Positions 33,936 to 45,536 of a stretch of DNA of 64,000 nucleotides are shown here, in pieces. The notes under the pieces were generated by a model that saw nothing but the letters and a program-made list of their open reading frames with translations, ran no database searches and was not told where the DNA came from. A program made the translations under genes and the position numbers. Numbering within the stretch: position 1 is the first letter of the stretch; every line of letters begins with the position of its first letter. The stretch is from Diphasiastrum complanatum (taxonomy: Eukaryota; Streptophyta; Lycopodiopsida; Lycopodiales; Lycopodiaceae): positions 44,145,054 through 44,209,053 of the forward strand of contig CM055109.1 of NCBI GenBank assembly GCA_029204225.1, given 5' to 3'.

Positions 33936-35715
33936 TTCATGCTTAATTAGTAGAATTACTTTGTACCTTGGGGTTGATTAGCTTTATGGTTTCACTTCCC
34001 AAAAGAGTGTTACAAAGGTAGTGAAGACTAGGCTCAAATATAGGTTTGCACACAAAGGGATAGAATATCATGCATAATCATCCTAGGGCATATGTGTGTG
34101 CAAGGGACATCATTGCACCACTTATTAGAAGAATTCTTACTCATGTGTGAGGGTGCTTTTATCGTAGTCTTTTTAGTCAACAATATTAAAAGTAACACAA
34201 TGTGTATGAACTTGTTGTGTCCAGGAAATCATCTTGTACAATTCAATATCAAGCACCTATTGCTAATAAAAATACAAGCAAGCACAACTATTGCATATGA
34301 CTAGAAGTTTGCAAGGATGGGATCATTCAACAAGCGACTCTGTGAGAAGTTGTGGCCACGCAAAGCAATCCATGTTTGGCGGAGTTGATGGCGGTCAGTC
34401 AAATGATGATAATGTTATGCAATGTCTATAGGTAGTCAATGCCATGTTGTTGCAACCACCCATATGAGTCAATATCTTATTCACAACATTGCCTACAAAT
34501 TTGTAATCTGAGAGCTACAAACAAATGATTGTTAGCAAATATTCCATGGTTGATCAATGACTGATAGCAATGCCACACAAAAAATGTTGCCACGATATGA
34601 GTTTATGAAAAATAACTTTTGTCCAACATGTGAAAACTGTTGGAGTTCAACCTTACTCCTACTCACCTAATTCCATCTTATGAGTACTCATGTACACTGT
34701 AAATACTCACTCTCTACAATAGTTTGCAGAAGTGAACTGTTATTCAAGACAATTTGCATTTTTACTAGCACATTCAAATAGTTTGTAGAAATTCATGTGC
34801 ATGATTGTCCCAAACACCTAATTATTCGCACTCTTCATCGTTGTCTATGACACCTACCCATATAAGTTAAACTAATGTTCTAAGCAATTGTTTGAATCTC
34901 GATAGTTCGATTCGATCCTCATAGTTTTTCTCTTGTTTTTCTTTTAATTGGGGAGACAAGTTCGGCTTTGTCGAACTACGTCACATTAGATCCCCAGCAT
35001 AAACTCCTCACCCTAAAGATCTACATCTATGGCTAGGCAAACCAAGAACACATGATGCTTTTATGTGAATAACTCATAGATATTCAAATTTGAGTTTCAC
35101 ATCATGCATTCTTTTTTTGTCATGAAGTGCTAGCTTGAAATATTCTTGCTCAAGGATGGTGATGACTACACATAAGCAACACAAGTTCATTTCTAATGAA
35201 TAATAGCCATTGGGTTAGAATCATACAAACGTCCTCTTTCTCATTGAAGTAAAACACACATAGACCTCTTCCTAGATATTCATCTATATCGATATTCACA
35301 TTCAATATCAGTCAAAGAAAAATCATAGAAATTTATATTGTGTATGCCCCTATATTAGGGACTCCAAGAAAGAAAGATAAATTAAGTGTTGTACCTATTA
35401 AGTAAAGGGTAACAACATTATTGAATATTATTAAGGAATGTACAAAAAAAGAGGAATCTTGATATATTCAAGTTCATTGAAAAAAAGAGAAAGCTTCAGC
35501 TTGCCTTTATTTGCTTCATGTATGCTCTTACCTTATAGCATATATCCTTATAACCTCTCATCACTTGAGCAAAAGACAATTTTTGTGATCAATCTAAATC
35601 TCATGCAACTCTCACCAAAAGTTATGGAAGTCTCCCAACATTGTCAATTACTAGTCCCACAATTAGTCCCACCTTGCACATTACTATAACATTTCTTTCC
35701 CCCATGTTGCTTTGA

Positions 35716-35726
<11 letters not shown>

Positions 35727-35799
<73 letters not shown>
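35727..35799. repeat. (GT)n microsatellite
   Basis: About 73 bases of GT, preceded by a short TA run. Confidence 0.95.
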
Positions 35800-35802
<3 letters not shown>

Positions 35803-36020
35803 TTCTTGTAGGCCTCATTCTGTTATGCATATTGTGACCTTTCCTTCTTTGTGCATTTTTGCAAAAGTCTGTCACATGCGGTCTCAACCTTTAAGAGAAA
35901 AAGACCTTCACACTCCTATTGAACAATATCTGAATCACTACATCATTTCGAAAATTCATGAAGGGCATCTCATGCTATAAATGCAATCATTCTCATGAAT
36001 GGTGTCTAAATATGTCATAA

Positions 36021-36061
<41 letters not shown>
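36021..36061. repeat. (GT)n microsatellite
   Basis: About 40 bases of perfect GT. Confidence 0.95.
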
Positions 36062-38029
36062 GGAAGAGGGGGAAGGGGGGGGACCCATGGCAAGCATCAT
36101 GTGTGTTAGAGAAAATGTGCTCAAGGATTGAACCACTTTTCCTCCAAATGCTTTCCTTTGAACAATGTGAAAAGGATGGTCTAGTGGAAGTTGTCTAAAG
36201 TGACTTGTATACACAAACTTTCTAAAAAGGTTACCATAGATGTGTGGACCAAAAATATTGCAAGCATGGAAATTAGAATTAAGGAAACTTGCACATAATA
36301 TAAAGGGATACACGATGAGCACACTTTCATCAAAATTACAAATTCTCTTTTGCTAATATTATCCTCATTTTAGACCCCTTTTCCTCTCTCTTCATTGTCA
36401 CCTCTTCTCAGATTGTTGGTCTCCTCTTTCTCATAAGGAAAAAATTACCTATGAATTATAAATTGACTAAAATTTTCATTTCGTTTAAACTATCAACTAC
36501 CTAAATAACAAATTAAACTAATCAAGCAATTGTAATAAAAAACATTTCTCACTCCAAAACTTCTTTACCAAAAAGCTCATGCATTTTTTCTATCTTAACC
36601 ATCTCTCGCTATGAAAAGTAGGTTTCCATTTTTGGACCGTGATTTCGGAGATTCATTTTCCCCATGAAGAAACCATCTCCCATCTTTTCTACTTTGTCAT
36701 ACTTTCTTTTTGCACCAACATTATGAAATCATACACCTTCACTCCCTGTCACACTCACGAGCTTCATTAAGTTTAATCTTGTTGTATGAATTTGTTATGA
36801 TCGATAATCATATGATTCTTTTTTAGAGAACATATAGACTTACAATAATTTGCAATATATGTATCTCAATTACTAGTATTTTTCATTTCTTTAGTTGAAA
36901 TTCCCACCTTGTATTTTGGATGCATCACTCTGACTATAGATTTTTTATTTTTATTCCTAGTGTTTCTTATGTATCCAACTTCCATGCATAGTGCTACACA
37001 TGGTTTTGATGTTAGCCTATTAGCTATTGGCCTTGCCATGTTATTGTATATCTTTTTGTTTTGGCATTTTCATTGACATTTTGGTAATCTTGTATGTTGT
37101 ATGATAATCTAATACCATTGAGTGCTGAAGAGGTTTTCTATATTGATGTTGATGACTACCATGCTTATCACCTAATCTCATGGAGTGGAACCTTCATGAA
37201 AGGTATAGAAAATTCATGTGCCAATATTTGGTTATAGTCTTATGTTACCTTTCTAATATCAAGTTCTAATATAAATAGAAAATAACTTAGTGATTTTTGC
37301 ACATAATGTGGACATTGTAATTCGTATGTAAGTACATTTTCCTTATGTCTCTTACAAATCTTTTGTATCTTATTCATAGTTTTTTGCTTTACTATATATG
37401 AATTTGGAAATGTCAATTTCCAAGATTTCTCAACCTTCCGATTACCACATGACATGCAAATCATGGAAATTGAGTCATCTTGTTGCTAGAATATGGAATA
37501 TTGAAGCTTCCCATTACGTGAATTCTTAGCACATCTATTTTGGTAGATGTCTAACTCATGTTAGTATTATAAAAATCCAAGACATCAAACTTGGATATGT
37601 TTCATCCCTCCAATGCAAGTTTCTATTTTGGATAAGTCAAGCTCAACTCCAATCTATTCTCTTTTTGTCGCTAAGAAAAATCAAAATACCGTGAATGGAA
37701 TTGCTGATTGTGATAGAAAGAGAGCATTGTAAAGTCTTAAATAAAGATATGAATTCACATCAACACAAAAGTTGTTTGCATCCACTTTAACAACCTCCAT
37801 ACAAGTTAATAAAAGAACGAGGACCCTACAAAATCCTCAATTTTGTATGTATTATGAATGAGATAAAGTTTGAAAGAAACTCTTAAATTTTAAAGTTGTA
37901 GACTTATTCAAAGCTTATCAAAGTACCATTTATGTGTGAACTGAATCTCTTAGGTTGCCAAGAAGCACAATATGGAATTGCAACAACATCTAGATACATA
38001 GACTTTCAAAACCATGAAAAATCAAGATG

Positions 38030-38156
<127 letters not shown>

Positions 38157-38712
38157 AAGCACTTAGTTCCTCTTGACAAAGCAAGACTGATGCTCTTTAA
38201 AGCCTTTATTCATAATCCAATGAGGTAAAGTACAGCTGAAAAGTAAAATACAGTACTAGAAAGCACCAGTTGTTATTCATGTCCAAAAGAAGTTATACTA
38301 CTTAACAACTTTGAATAGCATTTTAAAACATAGTCTAGTCTTCCCAAACACACGTATCAGTTCATTTTAATCAAAGAGGATTATTAAAGGTTTACACCGT
38401 TAAGAGTTTTATTTAGCCAAAAGACTTGGTGTGAACACGTGTGTTGGTATCAGAGCAAATCATATGCTATACTGACCCAAGTGATCCTTACGACGTAAGG
38501 TATGTCACGCACTATTGTTCATACTCCTGAGCATATCCATGCTTTCCAGATGTATCTCACCAAAAGTCTAAAGTAACACTAATAGAGGAAAGGTGAAGTG
38601 TTACCCTGAATGTTATATCAGAATGATATAATATCCATGGTATAAGGACACTGTATAGGAAAGATGTGATTAAAATAGAGTAAAAGACTACCAATGTTTA
38701 TATTGGGTAGTA

Positions 38713-38890
38713 GGGACAGCAACAGTACATAATCATTTCCTTCAAGTTTGATCAAGTTCTATTAGTGTTTGCATCTCAAATTGTGTGTAGATGCTGATTT
38801 TTCTACATTGGTGAAATTGGTAGTGTATTTCTCTTCCTAACCAAAGATCATTCAAGTAGATTGGATCTTAAGCATCTGAAATCTTTCACA
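38713..38890 (+). repeat. Copia 5' LTR fragment (family A, copy 2)
   Basis: Homologous to the last 170 or so bases of the LTRs at 6883-7560 and 25899-26545, ending ATCTTTCACA. It begins abruptly at about 38713, so the left part of the LTR is deleted. It is followed directly by a primer-binding site. Confidence 0.88.
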
Positions 38891-38902
38891 TGGTATCAGA
38901 GC
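38891..38902 (+). promoter_or_regulatory. Copia primer-binding site (Met-tRNA)
   Basis: TGGTATCAGAGC directly follows the LTR end at 38890, the usual initiator Met-tRNA priming site. Confidence 0.88.
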
Positions 38903-39489
38903 TTGTGTTTCAGGTTATGAAGGAGGAAATCAGATCTATCAATGATTTGGTGAAGATATCAAGTCTAGAGCATGCCAGAGAGGATTCTACACCAAAATCG
39001 GATTTTTTGCTTTTGTAGATTGGATCTTTTGTAGATCAAAACACTAAATAGGTCAATATACTTGTTCAATTCCGTTTTTTGAATTCACATGCTGGATTTG
39101 GCCGATTTTTGGATCATTGGTTCAGCCTAAGTGGTGGCTTATAGATTGCATATCAAATTTTCAGCATTTGCATGTAGATTTGGAATAGTCAATTTTTTGT
39201 GATTTTGTCAAAACCCTAATTTTGATTGGATCTCTAGATAGTGAGGTTGCTAGACTTCATTTGAGTGTGTTTCAATCTTAGGAAGTGGAAAAAGTCATTA
39301 GATTGAGGATAGATCATAGGTTGATCAAGTTTCATGATTCTATGTGTTGATTTGCTTGGATAAGTGCTAGAAGAGAATTTGTGAGATAGTTTCAAATCTT
39401 GGTGATTTCTTTTGAAAGCATTTGTTGTTGTTCAAAGGAGTGCTTTGTGCATTGAAACAGGTTGAAAGAGAAGATCAGGTCATTGCTAC

Positions 39490-40979
39490 ATGGCAACCTC
39501 AATTGGAGTCATGTTGGAAGCCAATGATAGGCTTACCTCAAGTAACTATTCATTATGGAAAGTGAGGATGGAGTCACTTCTTGAGATGAATGATGTTTTG
39601 GATATTGTTGTAGGTTTGGAGGAGAGACCAGCAACACAACGGGATCAATTGAGGTATGACAAGAGGGCCAAGAAGGCTTTACACATGATGAAGATGAATG
39701 TTACCAATGAACTTCTCAAGGAAGTTGGTAAGTGCACATCATCTTTGGAAGCTTGGAATTCATTGAAGAAGCTTTATGAATCCAAGTCTACTTCTAGAGT
39801 GTTGACTCTATGAAGGCAAATCTTTTTTTGTTTGCAAAAGAATGAAGAAAGTCCAAGTACTTTTATTTTGAGAATGAAAGCATTGAATGATGAGTTATCT
39901 TGCATAGATGAAAGCATTAAGGAAGGAGAGCTTATTCAAGTGATTCTTAATGGCTTGTTGGATGCTCATGCTAACATTGTTCAAAGTATTGCTATTTAAA
40001 AGACTTTGCCAAGTTTGATGGATCTTCAAGAGATCTTGATCAATGAGGAATATAGGCTTCAAGCAAGAGGTGGATCTACATCGACACTTCAAGAGGATGC
40101 TATGTTCACAAAGGGCAAATTCAAGGGCAAAACCAAAAGCAAGTGGTCTAAAGGGCAAGATCAAGTGGATGCTTCTTCAAGTGGCAAAAAGAAGGATAGA
40201 TCAAAGCTCAAGTGCTTCTATTGTGGCATCAAAGGACACTTTGCAAGTGAGTGCTACAAGAAAAAGAGAGATCAAGGAGACAAGCAAGGTAATCTTACTC
40301 TTGATGAGGATGGTTTGGATGTGCAAGATGCAAATGATGATGCTTTTGTGATGTCTTCATGTATGCTTGCTAATGATGGAGATCTAGATCCTTGGTGGAT
40401 TGATAGTGGAGCAAGTTCACACATGACCTTTCACAAAGAGTACTTCACTTCTTTGTTGGCATATGGAGATGACAAGAGGGTGATCTACACGGCCAATGAT
40501 GGTGAGTGTGCAATCAAAGGGATTGGCACAATTCCTATTTCTCTCTCTACAAATAGGAATGTTCATTTGGAGGATGTCTTGTTTATTCCATCTATTACGA
40601 AGAATTTGCTTAGTGTGAGTCAAATGCTAAGTAAGGGCCTCAAGGTGGAGTTTGATGGAGATAGTTGTTTGATCAAAAGGAAGGATGTCTTGATTGGAAA
40701 AGGTAAAAGGCAAGGGAAGTTGTTCAAACTTGATGCTTGTGTTATTGCTAACCAAGTTGGATGTGTTGCAAGGGAGCAAATTTCTATTCAAGAGGTTTGG
40801 CACAAAAGGATGGGACACCTCAACTTCAAGTCATTGGAGGTAATGGCAAGGAAGAAGGTTGTGATTGGTCTTCCAAGTTCCTTAAGTAATGACAAGCATG
40901 TTTGTGAGTCTTGTGCTTTGTCTAAGTCACATAGGCTATCTTATACTAGATCTATTTCTAGATCTACAAAGCCTTTTCC
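39490..40979 (+). pseudogene. Copia gag-protease-pre-integrase (copy 2, 5' half)
   Basis: Frame 39490-39813 gives the Gag N-terminus (SSNYSLWKVRMESLL). After a stop, similar Gag sequence reads on to 39997 and a long frame runs 40006-40995. This holds the knuckle CFYCGIKGHFASEC (CX2CX4HX4C), the protease loop WWIDSGASSHMT, SLSTNRNVHLEDVLFIP and ITKNLLSVSQM, then the HHCC-type pre-integrase WHKRMGHLNF with CESCALSKSHR. Homology ends at 40979, just before the integrase core. The missing continuation is on the minus strand at 29191. Leader length from primer site to ATG is about 590 bases. Two stops at 39811-39813 and 39997-39999 interrupt Gag. Confidence 0.88.
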
Positions 40980-40983
40980 AGTT

Positions 40984-41794
40984 GGGAATGAGTAGTTCTG
41001 ATCATCTTGAAACAGATGGGCAGACTGAGAGAGTTAACCAAACCTTGGAAGACATGCTTAGGGCGTATGTGAGTGAAAGGCAAACGCAATGGGAACGTTA
41101 CCTCCCATTGTTGGAGTTTGCCTATAATGATAAAAAGAATGCATCTACAAAGATGAGTCCTTTCGAGCTAAATTATGGTTTTAGACCAGCCAGTCCATTT
41201 ACTATAGGTATGCCTCATAAGACACCTAGTGCTATGGAATTCCTAACTCACATGCAACAGATGTTGGAGTTAGCTAAGGAAAATGTAAAAGCGGCGATGG
41301 ATCGGGCAAAGACATATGCTGATCTGAATCGTACGCCAAGAGAGTTCGAGGAAGGAGATATGGCATTTCTCAGGATTCCAAAGGACTCGAAAACCCTAAA
41401 GACAGGGAAGTGTTATAAGTTGTCACCTAGATACTGTGGACCTTGGAAAATTGTTAAAAAGATTAATAGCGTTGCTTATGAATTGGATTTTCCTGTTGGT
41501 TGTAAGGTTCATCCTATTTTTCATGTTTCACGCTTAAAGAAGGTTTTATATAATGGTGATAACTTGTTGGCTGATGGCCTTGTATTGTTTCAGGAACATG
41601 GGGAGGTGATGCATGGACCAGCGAGAGTATTGGACCGTAGGCATAGACTGTTGCGGAATCGTTTGCTCCGTGAGTACTTGGTTGCATGGCATGGATGACC
41701 TCTCAGTGATGCTATCTGGGAGACCGCACATGGGTTGCATGCACAGTATCCAGACTTTGCCATCGAGGACGATGTCATCTGAGGAGGGAAGGGA
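40984..41794 (+). pseudogene. Gypsy integrase C-terminus and chromodomain
   Basis: The plus-strand frame contains ETDGQTERVNQTLEDMLRAYV, QWERYLPLLEFAYN, STKMSPFELNYG and LSPRYCGPWKIVKKI, all conserved gypsy integrase C-terminal blocks, then VHPIFHVSRLKK. A chromodomain-like tail begins PARVLDRRHRLLRNRLLREYLVAWHG; a TGA at 41696-41698 interrupts it, but DAIWETA continues the pattern and the frame runs to 41782. This identifies a chromovirus. In such elements the tail targets integration to certain chromatin. The first half of the domain lies on the minus strand ending at 29196. GAGGAGGGAAGGGA at 41781-41794 is the polypurine tract. Confidence 0.85.
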
Positions 41795-42460
41795 TGTCAC
41801 ATGTACTTTGAATCCCTTTGCCCAATGTATGATAAATTGTAATTATTGAATTGTAAATGGCTAAGTCACCGGCCTGTGGAGACAATTGTAAATTACAATG
41901 TAAATATCTGTTATAGTGACTAAATCCGAGATGGCCAAGGGGGTACTGGGTCTCATGAGAGTCTGCTGGACTGACCTCCTAAAAAGTAGGAAGGGTTGAC
42001 CGGTCAATGTGACACGTGTCATATGCTCACTGGGACACTTGTTCCAGTGCATGAGTGACACTTGTCAGACGGGTCAATAGGACATGTGTCATATGCTCAT
42101 TGGGACACTTGGTCCAATGCATGAGTGACACGTGTCAGACTGTCCACCTACTAGCTTGCCTGTGTGTCAGGGTACTGCCAAGTGGCAAGTGTCGTCTGTG
42201 CATGGAGTTTGCCATGTGTTGACGTTAGGATGTGTCAGGGTTAAGGGGTGCTTGAGGGGATATAGGGTGAGCCTTGGCAAACATTCCTCATTATGATTAT
42301 GATTATGGTATTCCTATGCAGCTATGGTTGAGAGGAGACCTGCAGTAGAGCTCTCATGTTTGCTTGTTGATCTATGTACATTTGCTTGAGATTAATAAAG
42401 TGATGGATTTGCTGGGTAATTCTGTGTATTTACTGAGGGTTTGTGAGCTTCTGTGCAACA
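41795..42460 (+). repeat. Gypsy 3' LTR
   Basis: TGTCACATGTAC at 41795 to CTGTGCAACA at 42460 (666 bases), following the polypurine tract. U3 holds two tandem copies of about 70 bases beginning GACACGTGTC (42011) and GACATGTGTC (42081). It is the partner of the minus-strand LTR 33153-33829. Confidence 0.92.
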
Positions 42461-42465
42461 GTTTG
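42461..42465. repeat. Target-site duplication of gypsy element (right member)
   Basis: GTTTG immediately after the 3' LTR; complement of CAAAC at 33830-33834. Confidence 0.75.
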
Positions 42466-42513
42466 TGACTCAAGTTAGTAAGCGAAGTAAAAACATGCGG
42501 CTAGACTTGGACC

Positions 42514-43394
42514 TGTTGGAAATTAAGCCCACAGTTGTCTCCTTCGTGAATGGCTAATTTCTATTTCATGATTCTTCCTACACGTTTATTGATCATTGAT
42601 CTAGGGTCAGGTGAAACCAACTTTGGTTCCACGTCTGCTCATCTGATACCTGTAGGAATCACAAACTTGACAGCCAATTTATTTGAAGAACGTCTACAAC
42701 GGGCTTCCGGTTGATCTCTAGCAAAGGGTAACTGATCATGTCATAATTTCAAGTTCAGATGTTAAGTTGTATTACTTGAAGTCATTGAAGACTTGGCCAT
42801 CTTCAAGGACTTCCACGAAATTAGCATTTAGAACAAGTCTGCAGAAATACATTACTTTCGCGACAATATGCAAAAATACTCTAAGTGTCGCGATAGTCTG
42901 CAGAAATGAACTATGTTTTCAACAGCTTCGGCTTTTTCGCACTTCCCCGAAATGCGACACTTGCATAGTTCAAAAGTTTAACTTGTGCAATTCAAAAGTT
43001 TAACTGTTTTAACACCTTCAGCCTTTTCGCATTTCCCGAAAAATGCGAAGAGAGAGAAAATTCTCGAAGGTCATCTATATTCATGAGTTAAACTATTTTA
43101 AAGACATCTTCGTCTTTTTGAGAGCACCTTCGCCTGTTTAAGGGCACATTCGGCTTTTTCGCAAAATCTCGAAGAGTGATAAAATGCCGAAGGTCGTCTA
43201 TTTTAAACGAGGGACATTCCCAGCCACTTCCCAGAATTTGCAAAGTGAGAAAAAACCACTTCCCCTAAAATGCGAAGTGAGAGAATTTGCGACGTCCTCG
43301 TCCACATCAACATTCCCTACGAGTTGACAATATACACTATGTACAGTTGTCGCAAAAGCCATATACTTCCAAGTACAACGACTTACCTAATTAG
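42514..43394 (+). repeat. Copia family B 5' LTR, truncated
   Basis: Matches the 3' LTR from 45537 to 46417, with scattered differences, then diverges at CTAATTAG. It contains hairpin-forming TTCGCATTT...AAATGCGAA motifs (for example 43025-43048) repeated with a GAGAGAAAAT spacer. The promoter (TATA) part is deleted, so this LTR could not drive transcription. Confidence 0.88.
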
Positions 43395-43860
43395 AAGTCT
43401 CATACTCAAGGTGAGAATAGTGGATCACGAAAGAAGCTTTTATTGCAAGAGAGCCAATCACGACATCAAGGAGTGTCGTATCCGGATCTACAACGAGGCG
43501 AAGAAGCAACAACAGCAGCAGCTAGACTCCTCCAACATGGCGGAATTCAAGGAGCAAGATACGCATTTGTTAATGGCTTACAACAATAAAGCTTATATAG
43601 TTTATGATCCATCCACCAATATAGTATTTGTCTCTAGAAATGTAATATTTCAAGAACATACATACTATGATTTCAAACAACCATCGATAAACGATGCTAT
43701 GTCATTTCATCCTATTCTACGTAGCATGGAATCTTCCAACGATAATGTTGCTTTTACAAAACCTGCAGCTATAGCTACAGAAGCCGAGCAGTCGACAGTA
43801 CTTGTCATCAGACCAGACCAAGCCAGCTCGAGCAGATCTGGAGAAATTTAAAAAGAAACA
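43395..43860 (+). pseudogene. Copia gag knuckle remnant joined to integrase tail
   Basis: The 193-aa frame (43270-43851) has FYCKRANHDIKECRI, a retroviral knuckle with its first Cys replaced by Ser (SFYCKRANHDIKEC), then a Gln-rich stretch. It passes directly into VYDPSTNIVFVSRNVIFQE, the conserved copia integrase C-terminal block. Protease, pre-integrase and integrase core are absent. A Ser/Pro-rich pre-RT linker follows. A similar knuckle-to-integrase-tail join is seen at 59.64-59.87 kb. Confidence 0.7.
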
Positions 43861-45155
43861 TCATCGCATCTTGGTCAACCAAACGTCCGCAGATCCTCAC
43901 GGACTCGGACAGTTCCTGAGAGGTATACACCTCAATCATTGTGGACTTCATCTGAAGAACCAAAGAGCCTAGCCGAATCAATTAACTCCAAAGATGCTGT
44001 GAAGTGGCAAGAAGCTATGGAAAGCGAGTACAACTCACTTTTGACGAATTAGACCTGGACACTGGTCGACTTCCCTACTCACAAGAGAGTTATCGACAAC
44101 AAGTGGATCTTCAAAAAGAAGGTCAACTCTTATGGTTCCATTGCCAAATGGCTAAAGGATTCACTCAAGTCCAAGGAGTGGATTATCAAAAAAAATTTAG
44201 TCTTGTCATCAAGATGCAGTCAATCAGGACTCTGATTGCGTTAGCAGCCGCGGAAGACCTCGAAATGCACCAAATGGATGTCAAGACAACATTTCTCAAT
44301 GGCAATGTTGAAGAGGAGATGTGCACCTTCCAACTGGAAGGATTTGAAGTCAAAGGACAAGAGCACAAAGTGTGCAAGCTGCACAAAGCAATCTACGATC
44401 TGAAATAGGCCGCAAGAGCATGGTTCGATAGAATCAACTCTTATCTCATTCAATTGGCATTTGCAAACAATTCAACTAACTGTAATGTTTATTCGAAGCA
44501 TGTAGGCACCAATTCAAATCACATAGCACTTTACGTAGATGATGCATTTATTTTGTCTAACGACACCTCTCTTTTGCACACTACTAAGAGTAGTTTATCA
44601 AAGGAATTTGACATGACTGATTTAGGAGCTGTCCATTCTTTGCTAGGAATTCACATTACTAGAAATAGGCTTCAGAAGAAGATCTATCTTAGCCAGCAGA
44701 CATATCTAAAAGGCATTTTAGAAAAATTTCATATGTCTGATTGCAAACCAATTGATACTCCGATGGATCCAAGTATAGTATTGACTAAACCTACTTGTTC
44801 TAATTCTGATAGTGAAGTACTCGACATAGCGAAGTACCCTTATCATTCACTAATAGGATCTTTGATGTATGCAATGTTGTGTACTAGACCAGATTTAGCA
44901 TACACTGTTAGCACGTTTAGTCAATTCATGTCTAATCGTAGGATCTCCCATTGGAAGGCATTAAAGAGAGTGATGAGATATATTCAGGAAAGTTTAGATC
45001 AGATTTTATGTTATGATGGAAATGCTACCAACCCACTCGTCCTGCGAGGCTACTTCGACTTAGATTGGGGAGGAACAGTCTCTACCAAAAAATCTACCTC
45101 CGGGTTCTGTTTCTATCTGATAGGGGGACCAATTTCGTGGAACTCAAGGAAGTAG
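43861..45155 (+). pseudogene. Copia reverse transcriptase (family B)
   Basis: The order is: DAVKWQEAMESEYNSLL, a stop at 44050, then KWIFKKKV, AKGFTQVQGVDYQ, IALAAAEDLEMHQMDVKTTFLNG (motif A) and KAIYDLK, a stop at 44406-44408, AARAWF, then LYVDDAFIL (motif C, about 44530) and GSLMYAMLCTRPDLAY. The long final frame 44454-45155 runs into RNase H. At least two stops and one frameshift inactivate it. RT motifs are well preserved. Confidence 0.86.
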
Positions 45156-45529
45156 AAATCAGTTGCGCTTTCTTCGACCAAGGTAGAGTACATCACAGCA
45201 TGCCAAGCTTCAAAAGAAATTGTATGGATCAGGTTGTTACTTCACGACTTACATCACACTCAATTCAATGCTACCACCATTCTGTGCGACAACTTGAGCT
45301 GTATTTTACTATCACTAAATCCAAATTTCATGGCAAATCCAAGCATATAGAAATCCAGTATCATTTCATTCGGGAGAAAGTTTTCTCAGAGCAAGTGATC
45401 CTTCAATATTGCTCCACAACAAAAATGGTCATAGACATCTTCACCAAAGTGCTTCCGAGGATCAAGCACCAAAAGTTCTTCAACATGCTGAACCTGACGA
45501 AGATACCAAGGCACCAATCGTGGCCTTAA
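45040..45529 (+). pseudogene. Copia RNase H (family B), frameshifted
   Basis: STSGFCFYLIGGPISWNSRK at the end of the first frame, SVALSSTKVEY in a second frame, then SKHIEIQYHFIREKV and MVIDIFTKVLP in a third are the RNase H blocks, with frame changes near 45155 and 45300. The last codons reach the polypurine tract AAGGGGGAC (45528-45536) before the 3' LTR. Confidence 0.82.
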
Positions 45530-45536
45530 GGGGGAC

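Noticed and set aside
38444-38455. TGGTATCAGAGC, a primer-binding-site-like string
   Set aside because: It is not preceded by a CA-ending LTR or by sequence repeated elsewhere in the window, and no gag follows before the real copia leader at 38891.
42509-42513. Target-site duplication for copia family B (GGACC)
   Set aside because: No matching five bases were found near the likely 3' LTR end, whose boundary is itself uncertain.
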